DNA of 64,000 bases from Brachybacterium timonense (GTDB taxonomy: Bacteria; Actinomycetota; Actinomycetes; Actinomycetales; Dermabacteraceae): NCBI RefSeq assembly GCF_900258505.1, contig NZ_LT984895.1, positions 2,267,105 through 2,331,104 of the forward strand. The letters run 5' to 3'. Below are positions 32,952 to 42,900 of the stretch, in pieces (positions within the stretch are counted from its first letter, which is position 1; every line of letters starts with the position of its first letter). Under the pieces are notes generated by a model. It made no database searches. It worked only from the letters and a program-made list of their open reading frames with translations, and was not told the DNA's origin. The position numbers were made by a program, and so were the translations under genes.

Positions 32952-35900
32952 TCATGTGGTGATCTGGGCGGTCTGAAGCTTCACCGCACGCCCGCTGTAG
33001 ACCAGGAAGCCACGGCCCGCCGGGAAATCAGCCCGACGAATGCGGCCCAGGTTGGTGCCCAGCAGGGAGTCACCGTCCATCTCACCGGGTTGCAGCAGCA
33101 GACCGCGACGCCCCGCCTTGAACGGCTGCGCGAGCAGATACGCCTGCGACCAGGAGGCAGACTCGTTCTCGCCCACCACGAACTGCCCCTCGCGGGTGCA
33201 CGCTCGAATGAGCTTGTCCAGGTCGTTCTCCACGCCGGTGCCCGTGAAGTCAGCAACGCCGTCGATGAACAGTGCCAGCTGTCCCTCCGGCACCGCACCA
33301 CTCTCGACGGCGCTGAACAGCTGGCCCGCGAGCTCCTTCACGGTCTCCGGGTCTGATCCCTCCACATCCCAGACGGGAAGGCCCGTCAGAGGCGTGCGTC
33401 GAGAGGAGAATCGCACCAGGCGCATTGGGTTCGGCATCGCCTTCAGGCCGCTGGCGATCGTCAGCATCGCCGTGGTGCGGCCGGAGCTCATCGGCCCGGT
33501 GACCATGAACGCGCCACGCGGTTCGTAGGTGACCTCGGCCAGTGTCTCGTCGCCCATGCCGATAACAGGCATGCCGTCCACGACCGGGCGCAACTGCGAG
33601 AACTCCACGCGCTCAGGCAGACGGAGCACCTCGGGCGCCTCCGGTACGCCGGCGCGGCGCATCGCCTTGGCGAGCTTAGAGACCTCGCGCGACTGGATCG
33701 CCACGTTCGCATCGCCGCCGTGGACGGCGATCTGAACCTCATGGCCCTGCAGAATGGCGCGGCCAGGAGGTGACTTGCTGTCCAGGATGTCTTTTGCCTC
33801 GCCGAACGCGAGATAGTCGTCGACGCTCGCCATGCGGTGAATGAGCCGCCGCTGGATCGAGGAGCCCAGGGACGTCGGGATGGCGTTGGGTCGATCACCG
33901 GTGACGATCACATGGATGCCCACCTGACGGCCATCGGTCGCGATCTGCACGAAGGTGGTGAACCACTTGGTGAGGTTCGAGAAGTCGTACGCCTCACGGA
34001 AGGCGGCCATGCCGTCCACCAGCAGCAGGATGCGCGGGGTGTCCGGTTTCCCAGCCAACTCGCGGTATTCGGACACAGATCCGGCACGGAGCTTCGCGAA
34101 GTCACGGGCCCGCTCGTCAATCGTCTGCCGCAAGGTGCGCAGCAAGCGGATCACGCGCTCCTCGTCATCGCCCGGCACGATCGATCCGACGTGCGGCAGC
34201 TCCTCCAGCATGGTCAGGCCAGAGGCACCGAAGTCCAGGCCGTACACCTGCACAGGGCCACCACGCACCGTGGACGCTGCAGAAATGGCGATCGTGCGCA
34301 GCGTGGTGGACTTGCCGGAACCACCGGTGCCGTAGATCGCCATATTGCCGTCCTGGTCCGGGAAATAGGAGACAGTCGGCTGAGCCTGATCCTCCGGCAC
34401 GTCCATCACGCCCAGCAGCAGCTCTTCGTCGGTACGCCGCGTCGGAAGACGGGAGAGGTCGTACGCTTCGGCTAGCTCGGACAGCCACGGCTTGCGCGGG
34501 GCCGGCACACCCGCCTGCTCAGCCGCTTTGGTGATGGTTGCGACCATGCGGGAGATGTCATTCGGACCGGGGTCCTTGACCTCCTTCTTCGGCGGAGCTG
34601 GGATATCCCATTTCTCGCCGGTGCCGAAGTCCTTCTCGACCACGTCGATGCGGGCCCGCTCCGGTTCGTCGGTGGTCCAGCCTCCGGCATACCCCGTCTG
34701 GAAGGTGGCGATACGGCCGGGGCCGGTCTTCGCGGCGGCACGACCGGGAATGCCGGGATCGAAGTGGGCGGCCATCTTGTCGCCCAGGATGTCCTTGGAG
34801 TCTGCTTCGTCGGCCATGCGCAGGGCGATGCGCAGGTTGGTGTTCGCGCGCAGGTTGTCCTTGATCACGCCAGCGGGCCGCTGGGTGGCGAGGATCAGGT
34901 GCAGTCCGAGTGAGCGGCCACGGGCGGCGACGTCCACGACGCCGTCGACGAACTCCGGGATCTCCTTAGCCAGAGCTGCGAACTCATCGACGATGATGAT
35001 CAGGCTCGGCGGCGCCTCGGGGTCACCGGTGCGCTCCAGCGAGACGAGGTCCTTGGCCTTCTTCCGGTTGAGCAGGTGCTCGCGGTAGTGCAGCTCAGCG
35101 CGCAAAGACGTCAGGGCGCGGCGCACGAGGTGCGGGGAGAGGTCGGTGACCAGGCCGACGGCGTGCGGCAGTGTGATCGCGTCGGCGAACGCGGCACCAC
35201 CCTTGTAGTCCACGAACAGGAAGGTGACGCGGTCCGGGCTGTGGGCGGTGGCCATACCCATCACCCAGGCCTGCAGGAACTCTGATTTACCGGCACCGGT
35301 GGTGCCGCCGACGAGGGCGTGCGGGCCCTGGGTACGCAGGTCGAGGTGGAAGGCGTCCTGACCGTTATGGCCGATCAGCCCGCGCAGGTTCGCATCATGC
35401 TTACGGCGCTGCGGTTCGCTGCCATCGCGCGGGGTCAACGAGTTGTTCTGCTTCCAGCGCTCAATGATGGCGCCCGGGTCCTCCGCCAGTTCCATCCCGC
35501 CGAGCTTGAGGTAGGAGATCGCGCGCGGCAGATCGGAATCGTCGTCGATCGGTACGCCCGCGTCGACGACGGGGGACAGATGACGCGCCACACCGGCGGC
35601 GACGTCGACCGAGACGGTCTCGACGCTCACGGGGTAGAACCGTTCACCGAGTCGCACGTGGCCGGCACTGGCACCCTCGACGGACTCATCCACCGAGATG
35701 TAGGTGCGGCAGGCGGCCGGGAGGGCGGCGACGTTGGAGGCGCACCACACGATGTGCACGCCGACGTCGGGGCCGCGCTCCGCGAGGCGCACTAGGCGAG
35801 CGCGATCCACCGGCGCATCATCCTCGATGATGACCACCAGGTTCGGAGTGATGGGCTCCGGCGGGATGTCCGGTTCCTTGGTGATGTCCGTGGTCATCGG

Positions 35901-37415
35901 GGTGCGCAGCTGCGGCGCTTCACCGCCGCCACGTTGTTCGATCAGCTCTTCGATGCGGCTGAGCAACGACGTACCGCGCCCCGGGGTGTCCGCAAGGTGG
36001 TCACCGGGCAGCGGCGAGTGGGGACTGGAGGTGTGCGGCAGCCATTTCAGCCACTCCCACATGTCGCGGCTGGAACGCGAGGTGATCGCGGCGATGGCGA
36101 TCTCCGCCGGGGAGTGCAGCGCGAACAGCTGGGTGATAATGCCGCGTGCCACACCGTCGGCGGCGTCCCCTCCCCCGGCGATGCCGATGTTGCCCGCGTA
36201 CCGAAGCTCAGCAACGATCGGCACACCCGCGATGAGCTTATACTCCTCGTGCATGTCATCGAGCATGTCGTAGTACTTCGGGATGGCGTCGTTCTCTGCC
36301 GGCATCTCGATGCCCACGCGAGACTCGGCCACGCCCAGGCCCAGGCGCACGGTCGCGAAAGCGTTGTGCTCAGGTCGGTGGGTCCACAGCAGCCGCCCCA
36401 GCCGGAACGCGGCGTCGACGGTGTCCGCTGCGGAGGGCGTCTCCACCAGACGTACCGCTCGTTCGAGATCCTGTGCCGCGGTGACCCGCCGCTTCAGCGA
36501 GGCGAGCCCTTCTTCGAAGTTCTTGATCTGTCGTTCGAGGACCTTCTTCTGCTGGAATTTGCGGTTCAGGAAGCCGGCGGTCGCCATCATCGGCATCATG
36601 AACACGAACATGAGCGAGAACGGGCTGCGGGTCATCGAGAACATGAAGGCGCCCATGAGGATCGGCGCGAACATCATGAAGATCGGGAAGAACTGCGGCT
36701 GCGGCTCTTTTGGGGGTGTTGGCGCCTTCATCGGCCGGTAGGGGAAGCGCGGCACCACACGCGGAGACCGGTTGAACTCCACCACCGGCGAGTTCGGTGT
36801 CGTGCCGCCCAGACGGTGCAGGGCGATCACGGAGAAGGTGGTCTGACCGATCAGCACGGTGTCCGCCGGGCCGACGACGGCGCGTTGCACCTGTTCACCA
36901 CCGATGACGACACCGTTGGAGGAGTGCAGGTCGACGATCTCGATGGAGTCGCCCACGTTGATGCGGGCGTGACGTTTGGACAGCATTGGGTCGGCGATGC
37001 GGATATCAAGGTCACCTTCGCGGCCGATCACGCTCGACCCGCTGGGCAGTGGAAACTCACGGCCTGCCTCTGGTCCCGACAGCACGCGCAGCAGTGCGAC
37101 GGCCGCGCCGCGTGACTCGGATTTCGTGGCGTACTCGCTGCTGGAGCGCGCGATGGAGACAATGGATCCAGAGCGCAGACCCGCCTGGATGAGGTCGATC
37201 TCGCGATCGAGGGAGCGCACGCCTGCAGCACCGGGACCAGCGCCCGGATCCTGCACCTGCAGAGTGAGACCCTCGGGCGCCTCCACCTCCGAGCGCAGCG
37301 GGTCTGCGAGATACAGAGCATTGGCTACATCGGCGACCGTCGCGGTGGCATCGGCCGTCACCTCAAGATCGGTCAGCCTGTCCTCCGGCCGCCGCAGCGT
37401 GAGCTTGATGCGCAT
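32952..37415 (-). CDS. eccC: EccC/EssC-type type VII secretion ATPase with N-terminal FHA domain
   Basis: A 1487-residue motor protein. Residues 1-90 look like a small beta-grasp or degenerate FHA fold; 110-195 are a clear FHA domain (VIGREGD, LSKRHARI, HSSNGV). Two membrane segments lie at about 242-283. Three FtsK/SpoIIIE ATPase modules follow: Walker A GGTTGAGKS at 703-711 with Walker B IIIVDEF, GTGGSGKST at 1029-1037 with LLVDGM, and degenerate GPMSSGRTT at 1307-1315 with FIDGVAD. Only the first has a full Asp-Glu Walker B, as in other EccC/EssC proteins. It should recognise and export WXG100 dimers. The ATG has GGAGGAAGGG upstream. FHA at the N-terminus is an EssC (Firmicutes-type) feature. 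Confidence 0.92.
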   Translation of the reverse strand: MRIKLTLRRPEDRLTDLEVTADATATVADVANALYLADPLRSEVEAPEGLTLQVQDPGAGPGAAGVRSLDREIDLIQAGLRSGSIVSIARSSSEYATKSESRGAAVALLRVLSGPEAGREFPLPSGSSVIGREGDLDIRIADPMLSKRHARINVGDSIEIVDLHSSNGVVIGGEQVQRAVVGPADTVLIGQTTFSVIALHRLGGTTPNSPVVEFNRSPRVVPRFPYRPMKAPTPPKEPQPQFFPIFMMFAPILMGAFMFSMTRSPFSLMFVFMMPMMATAGFLNRKFQQKKVLERQIKNFEEGLASLKRRVTAAQDLERAVRLVETPSAADTVDAAFRLGRLLWTHRPEHNAFATVRLGLGVAESRVGIEMPAENDAIPKYYDMLDDMHEEYKLIAGVPIVAELRYAGNIGIAGGGDAADGVARGIITQLFALHSPAEIAIAAITSRSSRDMWEWLKWLPHTSSPHSPLPGDHLADTPGRGTSLLSRIEELIEQRGGGEAPQLRTPMTTDITKEPDIPPEPITPNLVVIIEDDAPVDRARLVRLAERGPDVGVHIVWCASNVAALPAACRTYISVDESVEGASAGHVRLGERFYPVSVETVSVDVAAGVARHLSPVVDAGVPIDDDSDLPRAISYLKLGGMELAEDPGAIIERWKQNNSLTPRDGSEPQRRKHDANLRGLIGHNGQDAFHLDLRTQGPHALVGGTTGAGKSEFLQAWVMGMATAHSPDRVTFLFVDYKGGAAFADAITLPHAVGLVTDLSPHLVRRALTSLRAELHYREHLLNRKKAKDLVSLERTGDPEAPPSLIIIVDEFAALAKEIPEFVDGVVDVAARGRSLGLHLILATQRPAGVIKDNLRANTNLRIALRMADEADSKDILGDKMAAHFDPGIPGRAAAKTGPGRIATFQTGYAGGWTTDEPERARIDVVEKDFGTGEKWDIPAPPKKEVKDPGPNDISRMVATITKAAEQAGVPAPRKPWLSELAEAYDLSRLPTRRTDEELLLGVMDVPEDQAQPTVSYFPDQDGNMAIYGTGGSGKSTTLRTIAISAASTVRGGPVQVYGLDFGASGLTMLEELPHVGSIVPGDDEERVIRLLRTLRQTIDERARDFAKLRAGSVSEYRELAGKPDTPRILLLVDGMAAFREAYDFSNLTKWFTTFVQIATDGRQVGIHVIVTGDRPNAIPTSLGSSIQRRLIHRMASVDDYLAFGEAKDILDSKSPPGRAILQGHEVQIAVHGGDANVAIQSREVSKLAKAMRRAGVPEAPEVLRLPERVEFSQLRPVVDGMPVIGMGDETLAEVTYEPRGAFMVTGPMSSGRTTAMLTIASGLKAMPNPMRLVRFSSRRTPLTGLPVWDVEGSDPETVKELAGQLFSAVESGAVPEGQLALFIDGVADFTGTGVENDLDKLIRACTREGQFVVGENESASWSQAYLLAQPFKAGRRGLLLQPGEMDGDSLLGTNLGRIRRADFPAGRGFLVYSGRAVKLQTAQITT

Positions 37416-37456
37416 GGCCCTTCCTCCCTCATTCCGGGCTCGTGCCCGGCCTCCTC

Positions 37457-37476
37457 AGCCGGCCATATAGCCGGCT
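37457..37476. promoter_or_regulatory. Perfect palindrome upstream of eccC
   Basis: AGCCGGC-CATATA-GCCGGCT, 42 bases before the eccC start and within the 80-base gap after the FHA/HTH gene. It could be an operator or a hairpin controlling read-through into eccC. Confidence 0.4.
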
Positions 37477-37495
37477 CATCTTCACGATGCCGGGG

Positions 37496-38206
37496 TCAGT
37501 CCTCGTCCTCATCCTGTGCCTGGTCCAGCAGCGGCAGATCCGCGGTCGTCACCAGACGCGAGAACACGGCATGCTCGACGAGTCGAGCGCGCCGGTTGCT
37601 GGCAAGCTTGCCGGGTCCACCCCGCAGGCCGCGCACCCCCATGCGGTCCAGCTTGTCGCACACGTTATCGAGCTTGCGGTTGAACTTCGTCAGCGCCCAC
37701 CCCAGCCGTTTCGCGGCCTGCGCGGATGTGGGAACGGAACTCATGCCACTGCCTTCACGCACGAGCATCGGTTCGGCGAGCGCAAGGATCAACAGCTTCT
37801 GGCTGGCGGTCAGCTGAACCGACCCCACCGTGGTCTCCCCCACCGGGTCATCCGCCGAGGCGATCCGTTCGAAGTCGGGCGACTCGGCGTGCACCGACAG
37901 ATCGTAGGTGGTCGGTCCCGCGGTGAAGACCACCTTCGTTTCATCGAATACCAGCGGGATCCGGGCCCCGGGTGCCAGCCACGCCTGCATCGACCCGCTG
38001 CCATCGGTGATGGTGGCGGACAGGCGCGAGCCGATGTTCACCAGCCACCACATCGACTCGACCTGCAGGATCGACAGGAACTTCCGGTGGAGGAACGGGT
38101 TGTCGTCATCCACGTTGAGGTCCGCGTCGCGGCCGATAGTGAACTCCTGTCCGTCAGCTACGCGGAACCATTCGCCGCAGAATTCCACAGAGATCGAGGA
38201 CGCCAT
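37496..38206 (-). CDS. FHA-like protein with a C-terminal helix-turn-helix region
   Basis: A 236-residue cytoplasmic protein. Residues 5-95 look like an FHA domain (FTIGRDADLNV, then PFLHRKF, then NIGSRLSATI). Residues 145-200 (LTASQKLLILALAE, then AQAAKRLGWALTKFNRKLDNV) read like a helix-turn-helix. The C-terminus is acidic (DQAQDEDED). AAGGAAC precedes the ATG. A phosphothreonine-dependent regulator downstream of the nearby kinase is a reasonable guess, but no close named family was recognised. Confidence 0.6.
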   Translation of the reverse strand: MASSISVEFCGEWFRVADGQEFTIGRDADLNVDDDNPFLHRKFLSILQVESMWWLVNIGSRLSATITDGSGSMQAWLAPGARIPLVFDETKVVFTAGPTTYDLSVHAESPDFERIASADDPVGETTVGSVQLTASQKLLILALAEPMLVREGSGMSSVPTSAQAAKRLGWALTKFNRKLDNVCDKLDRMGVRGLRGGPGKLASNRRARLVEHAVFSRLVTTADLPLLDQAQDEDED

Positions 38207-38297
38207 CGTCAGTTCCTTTCAATCAACACGTCGTGCAGTTCAGCAACGGCTCGCCACAGTCCTGGCCGGGAACACCCTGCGGGGAATGCACAGGGCA

Positions 38298-39953
38298 TCA
38301 TGTTCCCTCCAGGCAGGTGGTGGCCCAGGCGCTTGTCGTGCCGTCCTTGGTCATCGCACGCACACGGACGCATCGTTCGGGCAGGTTGGGAGGCACGTTC
38401 AGCACGGTGCTGTTACGTCCGTACACCTCAACCGGTTCGGAATAGTCCTGGTAGTTCTCGGGCAGGTCCTGCCACTGCACCGCGTAGTACACGTCCGCGG
38501 TCGCTTCTGGAGGCAATGACCACACCACCTGGGCGCGGCCGCCGAGACCGTGCTCCTCAGGGACGATGAGCTTGACGGACAGGTCTCCCGGCGGCGAGAT
38601 CGAGGTAGGCCCGGCAACGGGAGGCGGGGCCGGCGCCGGGTCATCCTTCTCATCGCCGAACATGCTGCGCACCAGCAACGTGGACCCCACCCCGAGAGCG
38701 ATCACGAGGAACCCGGCGATGAGGACGAATGGCCAGACCGGGGTACGTCGCGTCGGGGTGTCGTCCTGCGGCGCCGGGGCGGCCGACTCATTCGCCGACA
38801 TCGGTGTGTGTGCACGGGGCAGTGCGGCTCCTGCGGGACGCAGCACCGTGGATTCCCCGGATTGCGTCTGGTCCAGCGCGGACATGGATGACGGCGCCGA
38901 CATCGGCGAGGACAGTGCCGGGGCGACGCCCGCGTACCTGTCGAGCTGCGGCTTCGACGGCTCGCCCGTGGTTCCGGGGGACGCCGGCCCCGTCGGGTCG
39001 ACCGTGGCGACCTTGCGGATACGGGTGTGGGACTCGAGCTCGTCGTCCCCGTCGGCGTCTGCGGTGGTTGCTCCGCGGTCGTCCAGCACGTCCATCTGCG
39101 TGACCGGCAGCGAGAGCGCCATCTCGGCCTGCTGGAGGGCACGGCCGAAGGCGAGCGCAGAGTCATATCGACCTGACGGGTCCTTCGCCATGGCGACCGA
39201 CAACACGCGGTTCAGTTCGGGCGGCACGTCGGGGCGGGAGAGCGGGCGCAGCGGCTCGGTTTCGATGCGGGTGATGAGGTCCGCCGCAGTGTTGCGCTGG
39301 CCTACACGCTCGAACGGGGTGTGCGAGGCGAGCAGCGAGTACACGGTCGCCGCCAGGGAGAACACGTCGGAGCGCACGTCGGCACGCGGCGGGTCGGCGA
39401 AGAACTCCGGCGGCGACCACGGGATCGACATGCCCTGGGAGTCCTCGATGTCATGGCCCTGGCCCGAGGTGATGGAGATGCCGAAATCCGTCAGTGCCGG
39501 ACGGTTGTAGTCCGTGACAAGGATGTTCGCCGGTTTGATGTCGCGGTGCAGGATGCCGGCGCGGTGGGCGGTTTCCACGGCACCCGCGATCTGGACGCCG
39601 ACGCGCAACGCCTCCGACACCGAGATCCGTTCTTTGCGGAAGCGCACTCCATAGTTCGGGCGTGAGCAGAACTCCATCACGATGTACGGGCGGTGCTCGC
39701 TGGAGACGTCCGCCTGGTAGATCGTGACGATCGAGGGGTGCGTGGACATCGTGGCCATCACGTTGGCCTCGGACTCGAACTGCTGGCGCACCGTGTCATC
39801 GAGAATGCTCGCGAGCAGCACTTTGATGGCCACGCGGCGCTGCGGCCGCAGCTGCCGGTACAGGAACACGTCGGCGAATCCGCCGGATCCCAGCAGACGC
39901 TCGAAGTCGTAGCCAGGCAGTGAGGGTGGTGGGGACGGCGGTCGTGGCGTCAC
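38298..39953 (-). CDS. Transmembrane serine/threonine protein kinase
   Basis: A 551-residue receptor-type kinase. Kinase domain residues 14-275: Gly loop LGSGGFADV, Lys in VAIKVL (44), catalytic HRDIKPANIL (136-145), DFG (156-158) and SPPE (181-184). A Pro/Ser/Thr-rich linker follows, then one membrane segment at about 407-429 and an outer domain of about 120 residues. That domain resembles a single fibronectin III module with two Cys (CVRVRAMTKDGTTSAWATTC). No PASTA repeats. GTG start overlaps the upstream FHA gene by four bases. Partner of the PP2C phosphatase encoded two genes upstream. Confidence 0.92.
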   Translation of the reverse strand: MTPRPPSPPPSLPGYDFERLLGSGGFADVFLYRQLRPQRRVAIKVLLASILDDTVRQQFESEANVMATMSTHPSIVTIYQADVSSEHRPYIVMEFCSRPNYGVRFRKERISVSEALRVGVQIAGAVETAHRAGILHRDIKPANILVTDYNRPALTDFGISITSGQGHDIEDSQGMSIPWSPPEFFADPPRADVRSDVFSLAATVYSLLASHTPFERVGQRNTAADLITRIETEPLRPLSRPDVPPELNRVLSVAMAKDPSGRYDSALAFGRALQQAEMALSLPVTQMDVLDDRGATTADADGDDELESHTRIRKVATVDPTGPASPGTTGEPSKPQLDRYAGVAPALSSPMSAPSSMSALDQTQSGESTVLRPAGAALPRAHTPMSANESAAPAPQDDTPTRRTPVWPFVLIAGFLVIALGVGSTLLVRSMFGDEKDDPAPAPPPVAGPTSISPPGDLSVKLIVPEEHGLGGRAQVVWSLPPEATADVYYAVQWQDLPENYQDYSEPVEVYGRNSTVLNVPPNLPERCVRVRAMTKDGTTSAWATTCLEGT

Positions 39954-42900
39954 GGCAGCCCCCTCATGAGCAGCACGACGCCATCGCCCAGGTCGAGTGT
40001 GTCGCCGGAGATGAGCCCCACACCTTCGCGTGGCCGCAGCCGTCTGGCCGCGTTGCCTGCGCGAAGCAAGGTGGTGCCGTTGGTGGTGCCGAGGTCAACA
40101 GCGAGCACGCGCCAGCCTTCCAGACGCAGTTCGAGATGGGAACGGGAAACATCCTGCTGCGGGCTGGGCACGGTCACCAGCTGCGGCACATCCGACCCGC
40201 TCACACGGGAGGCGCGAGGCCTCCGCCCGATAATGGCGGAGCGTTCCAGGGTGAATGATCCGCCGGTGGAAATCTCGACGCTGCCCAAGACAGGCCGCGT
40301 CACAGTCTCGGTGGCCCCGCCGAGCGCTGCACCGCAGACGAAGCAGGCTCCGCGCTCCGGGGGGTTCGCGTGCCCGGCCGGGCACACCACGCCAACAAGT
40401 TGCGGCGCTGAGGTGTTCGAGCTGCTGGAGCGCGGGGTCCCACGGTGCGTGTTCTCGCTGCGTGCCGAGGCGGGATCGCTCCCGGGGCCTGTTGGGGCGG
40501 CAGGTGCGTGCTGCGGCGCCGCCGACGCTTGGGGCACAGGTCCCGCAGCCGGCACGGGGTGCGGGGCGCTCGCATGGCGCGGTCCCTGCGGCGAGGCGCC
40601 CTGAGGACGCATGCCCTGGGGAGGGTGCCCCTGCTGGGGCATGCCGGGGGGCGCTGCCGCAGGTGCCTGCGGGGAGGCTCCATGAGGTGGCTGCCTGGGG
40701 GCATCGAAGCCCTGCGTTGGATGCGGGCCGGCAGGGCGCTGCCGCATCTGCGGTGGCGCCGGACGGTGAACGGGCTGCGGCGCAGCAGGCGACGCGAACG
40801 AGCCGTGCTGCCACGCGGCAGGCGGTTGTGGCGCCCCCGGAGCGTGTCCCGCGGGGCCCATCGGAGCGGCTGGACGCTGTGGCCCGGCCGGGTAATGGGG
40901 GCCGACGGGGTGCTGCGGGGCACCGTATCCCTGCGGGGGCACCGCGGGAGAGCCCACCGCAGGATGTCCAGGCCCGTACTGTCCTGGCGCAGGCTGCTGC
41001 GGCGGAATCTGCTGAGCGGCGGAGCCTGGCACCGATGTCGCCGACGGGTATGCCGGGTTCTGGCCAGCTGGCGGCGAGGGCTGTTGCGAGACGTGCTGCG
41101 CCCGGGTGGGTGTCGGCGGCCGTTCGGGCATGTGGACCTGCGGGTATGCAGTCGGCGGTGGTGGCGGGGCGGCCGCTCGGCGAGCTGCCGTGTGCGCGAT
41201 CTCCGGTGCTTCACGGCCAACGCCCGGCACCCAGTCGATGAAATCGCCGCCGATTGTGGACGATGCCGCATCCGCTGTGGCACCGAGCGGCTGGGCCAGC
41301 GCTGAGGTCTGCTCGTTCTCGGGGCCCTGCTGCGGAGATTCCGGCTCGGGTTTCGGCTCGGGCGCGGGAGACTTCTCCTTCTGCGCCGGTTCGTCCTCGT
41401 GCTCATCGTCGCGCTTGCGCACGGCGGCGTCCTCGATACGTCGGAAGATCGTCTTGCCGAACAGGTCGTCGTACTCGTCGGCACCGTCGTCCTCGGTCTC
41501 CGCTGGGAGCGATGGTGCGGATGCCGGAGCGTTCTGGGCGGGAGCAGCAGCCGCGGCGCTCTCGGCGTCGTCCTCGCCGGCATCCTCGTCGTCAATCGGC
41601 GCGACGAGGGTGACGGGTGAATCGTCGTCTTCTGGCGGCTCTGGCGTCGGCATCGAGGTGGCGGAGCTCCGCGGGGCTGGCTGCGGGCGCGCGGGCTCCC
41701 CCGGCATCGCAGGCTGTGCTGGCGCCGCGGAATCCGCAGACGCTGCGGCGGCTGCGGAATCCTCCTCGGCGGGAGCAGTCGGCTCTGCGGGCTCAGCAGG
41801 AGCACCGGGCTCGGGCTCGGCCCCGGCCGATGCAGGCGGCTCTGCGGACTCGGCACGAGCAGCTGGCTCTGCGGGCTCCACAGGAGCAGTCGGCTCTGCG
41901 GTCTCTGCCTCAGTCGAGGCAGGCGGCTCGACGGAGTCAGTGTTCTGTGTCGGCGCTGGATCATCTGCCGGTGCGGGACTCGGCTGCACAGGGCTTTCGC
42001 CCGCAGGACTCGGCTGTGGCGGAGTCTCCTTAGGCTGCGGGGCCTGCTGAGGCGCAGGGCTTTGCGCAGGAGCGGTCTTCTCCTTCGTCGGCGCCGCACG
42101 CCGACGATCGAAGAGAGATGTGCTGACCAGCCGCCGGCGAGGCCGTTGCCCGCTCTGAGGACTCGACGCTGTCCCCTGCGCCGATGCAGAACTGGCGGTG
42201 GCCCCGTCCGCAGAGGGAGCAGCCGCCGGAGTCGTCTCGGCGGCAGGCGCGGTCGAGGCCGACGCGGCCGATGCGGCTGCCGTCGACGCAGCTGGTGCAG
42301 CGGGGGCCACGGCATCCTGCGCAGCGGGAGCGGGCTGTGCCGGAGCGGGCGCTGCGGGAGCGGGCTGTGCCGGAGACGAACTGAAGAGGTTGTCGAACAC
42401 ACTCGGCCCTGCGGGCTTCTCCGGTGTCTCGGGCTTTGCGGGACCGCGTGTCGAGGATGTGCGTGAGGGCGATGACATACGCCGTGTGGCAGCCGTCGCG
42501 GAACGCGGCGACATCGAGGAGAACGATCCCGAGGACGAGCTCGACGTGGACGGCTTGGGCTTGGGTGGAGGCGGAGGCGCTTCGGCCCGCTTTTTCTTCG
42601 CCTCCTCGGTCTCGATCGAGCGTCCGTCGTCCTTGACCTGCTGTGCTAGCGCAGAACGCGCGTCATCGTCCAACGATGAGGGGTCCACCAGTGCGTGGAC
42701 GAAGCCACGGATGCGTGCCATGCCAGCCTCGATACGAAGACCACCGGTGCTGCTCTCTTCGGGCAGGTCACCGAAGGCGACGCGGCGAACCCCGTCGAAG
42801 GTTTTCGTGACCACGGGTTCGTCGTCGGTGCCGATGACCTGCTGAGATCCGTCGGCCGTGTAGACGCCGATCGGGGTCGATCCCTTGACACAGATCGTTG

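Noticed and set aside
40480..42460. Repetitive DNA considered as CRISPR or satellite
   Set aside because: Repeats are in frame, degenerate and Ala/Pro-coding within the long FHA gene; no regular spacers.
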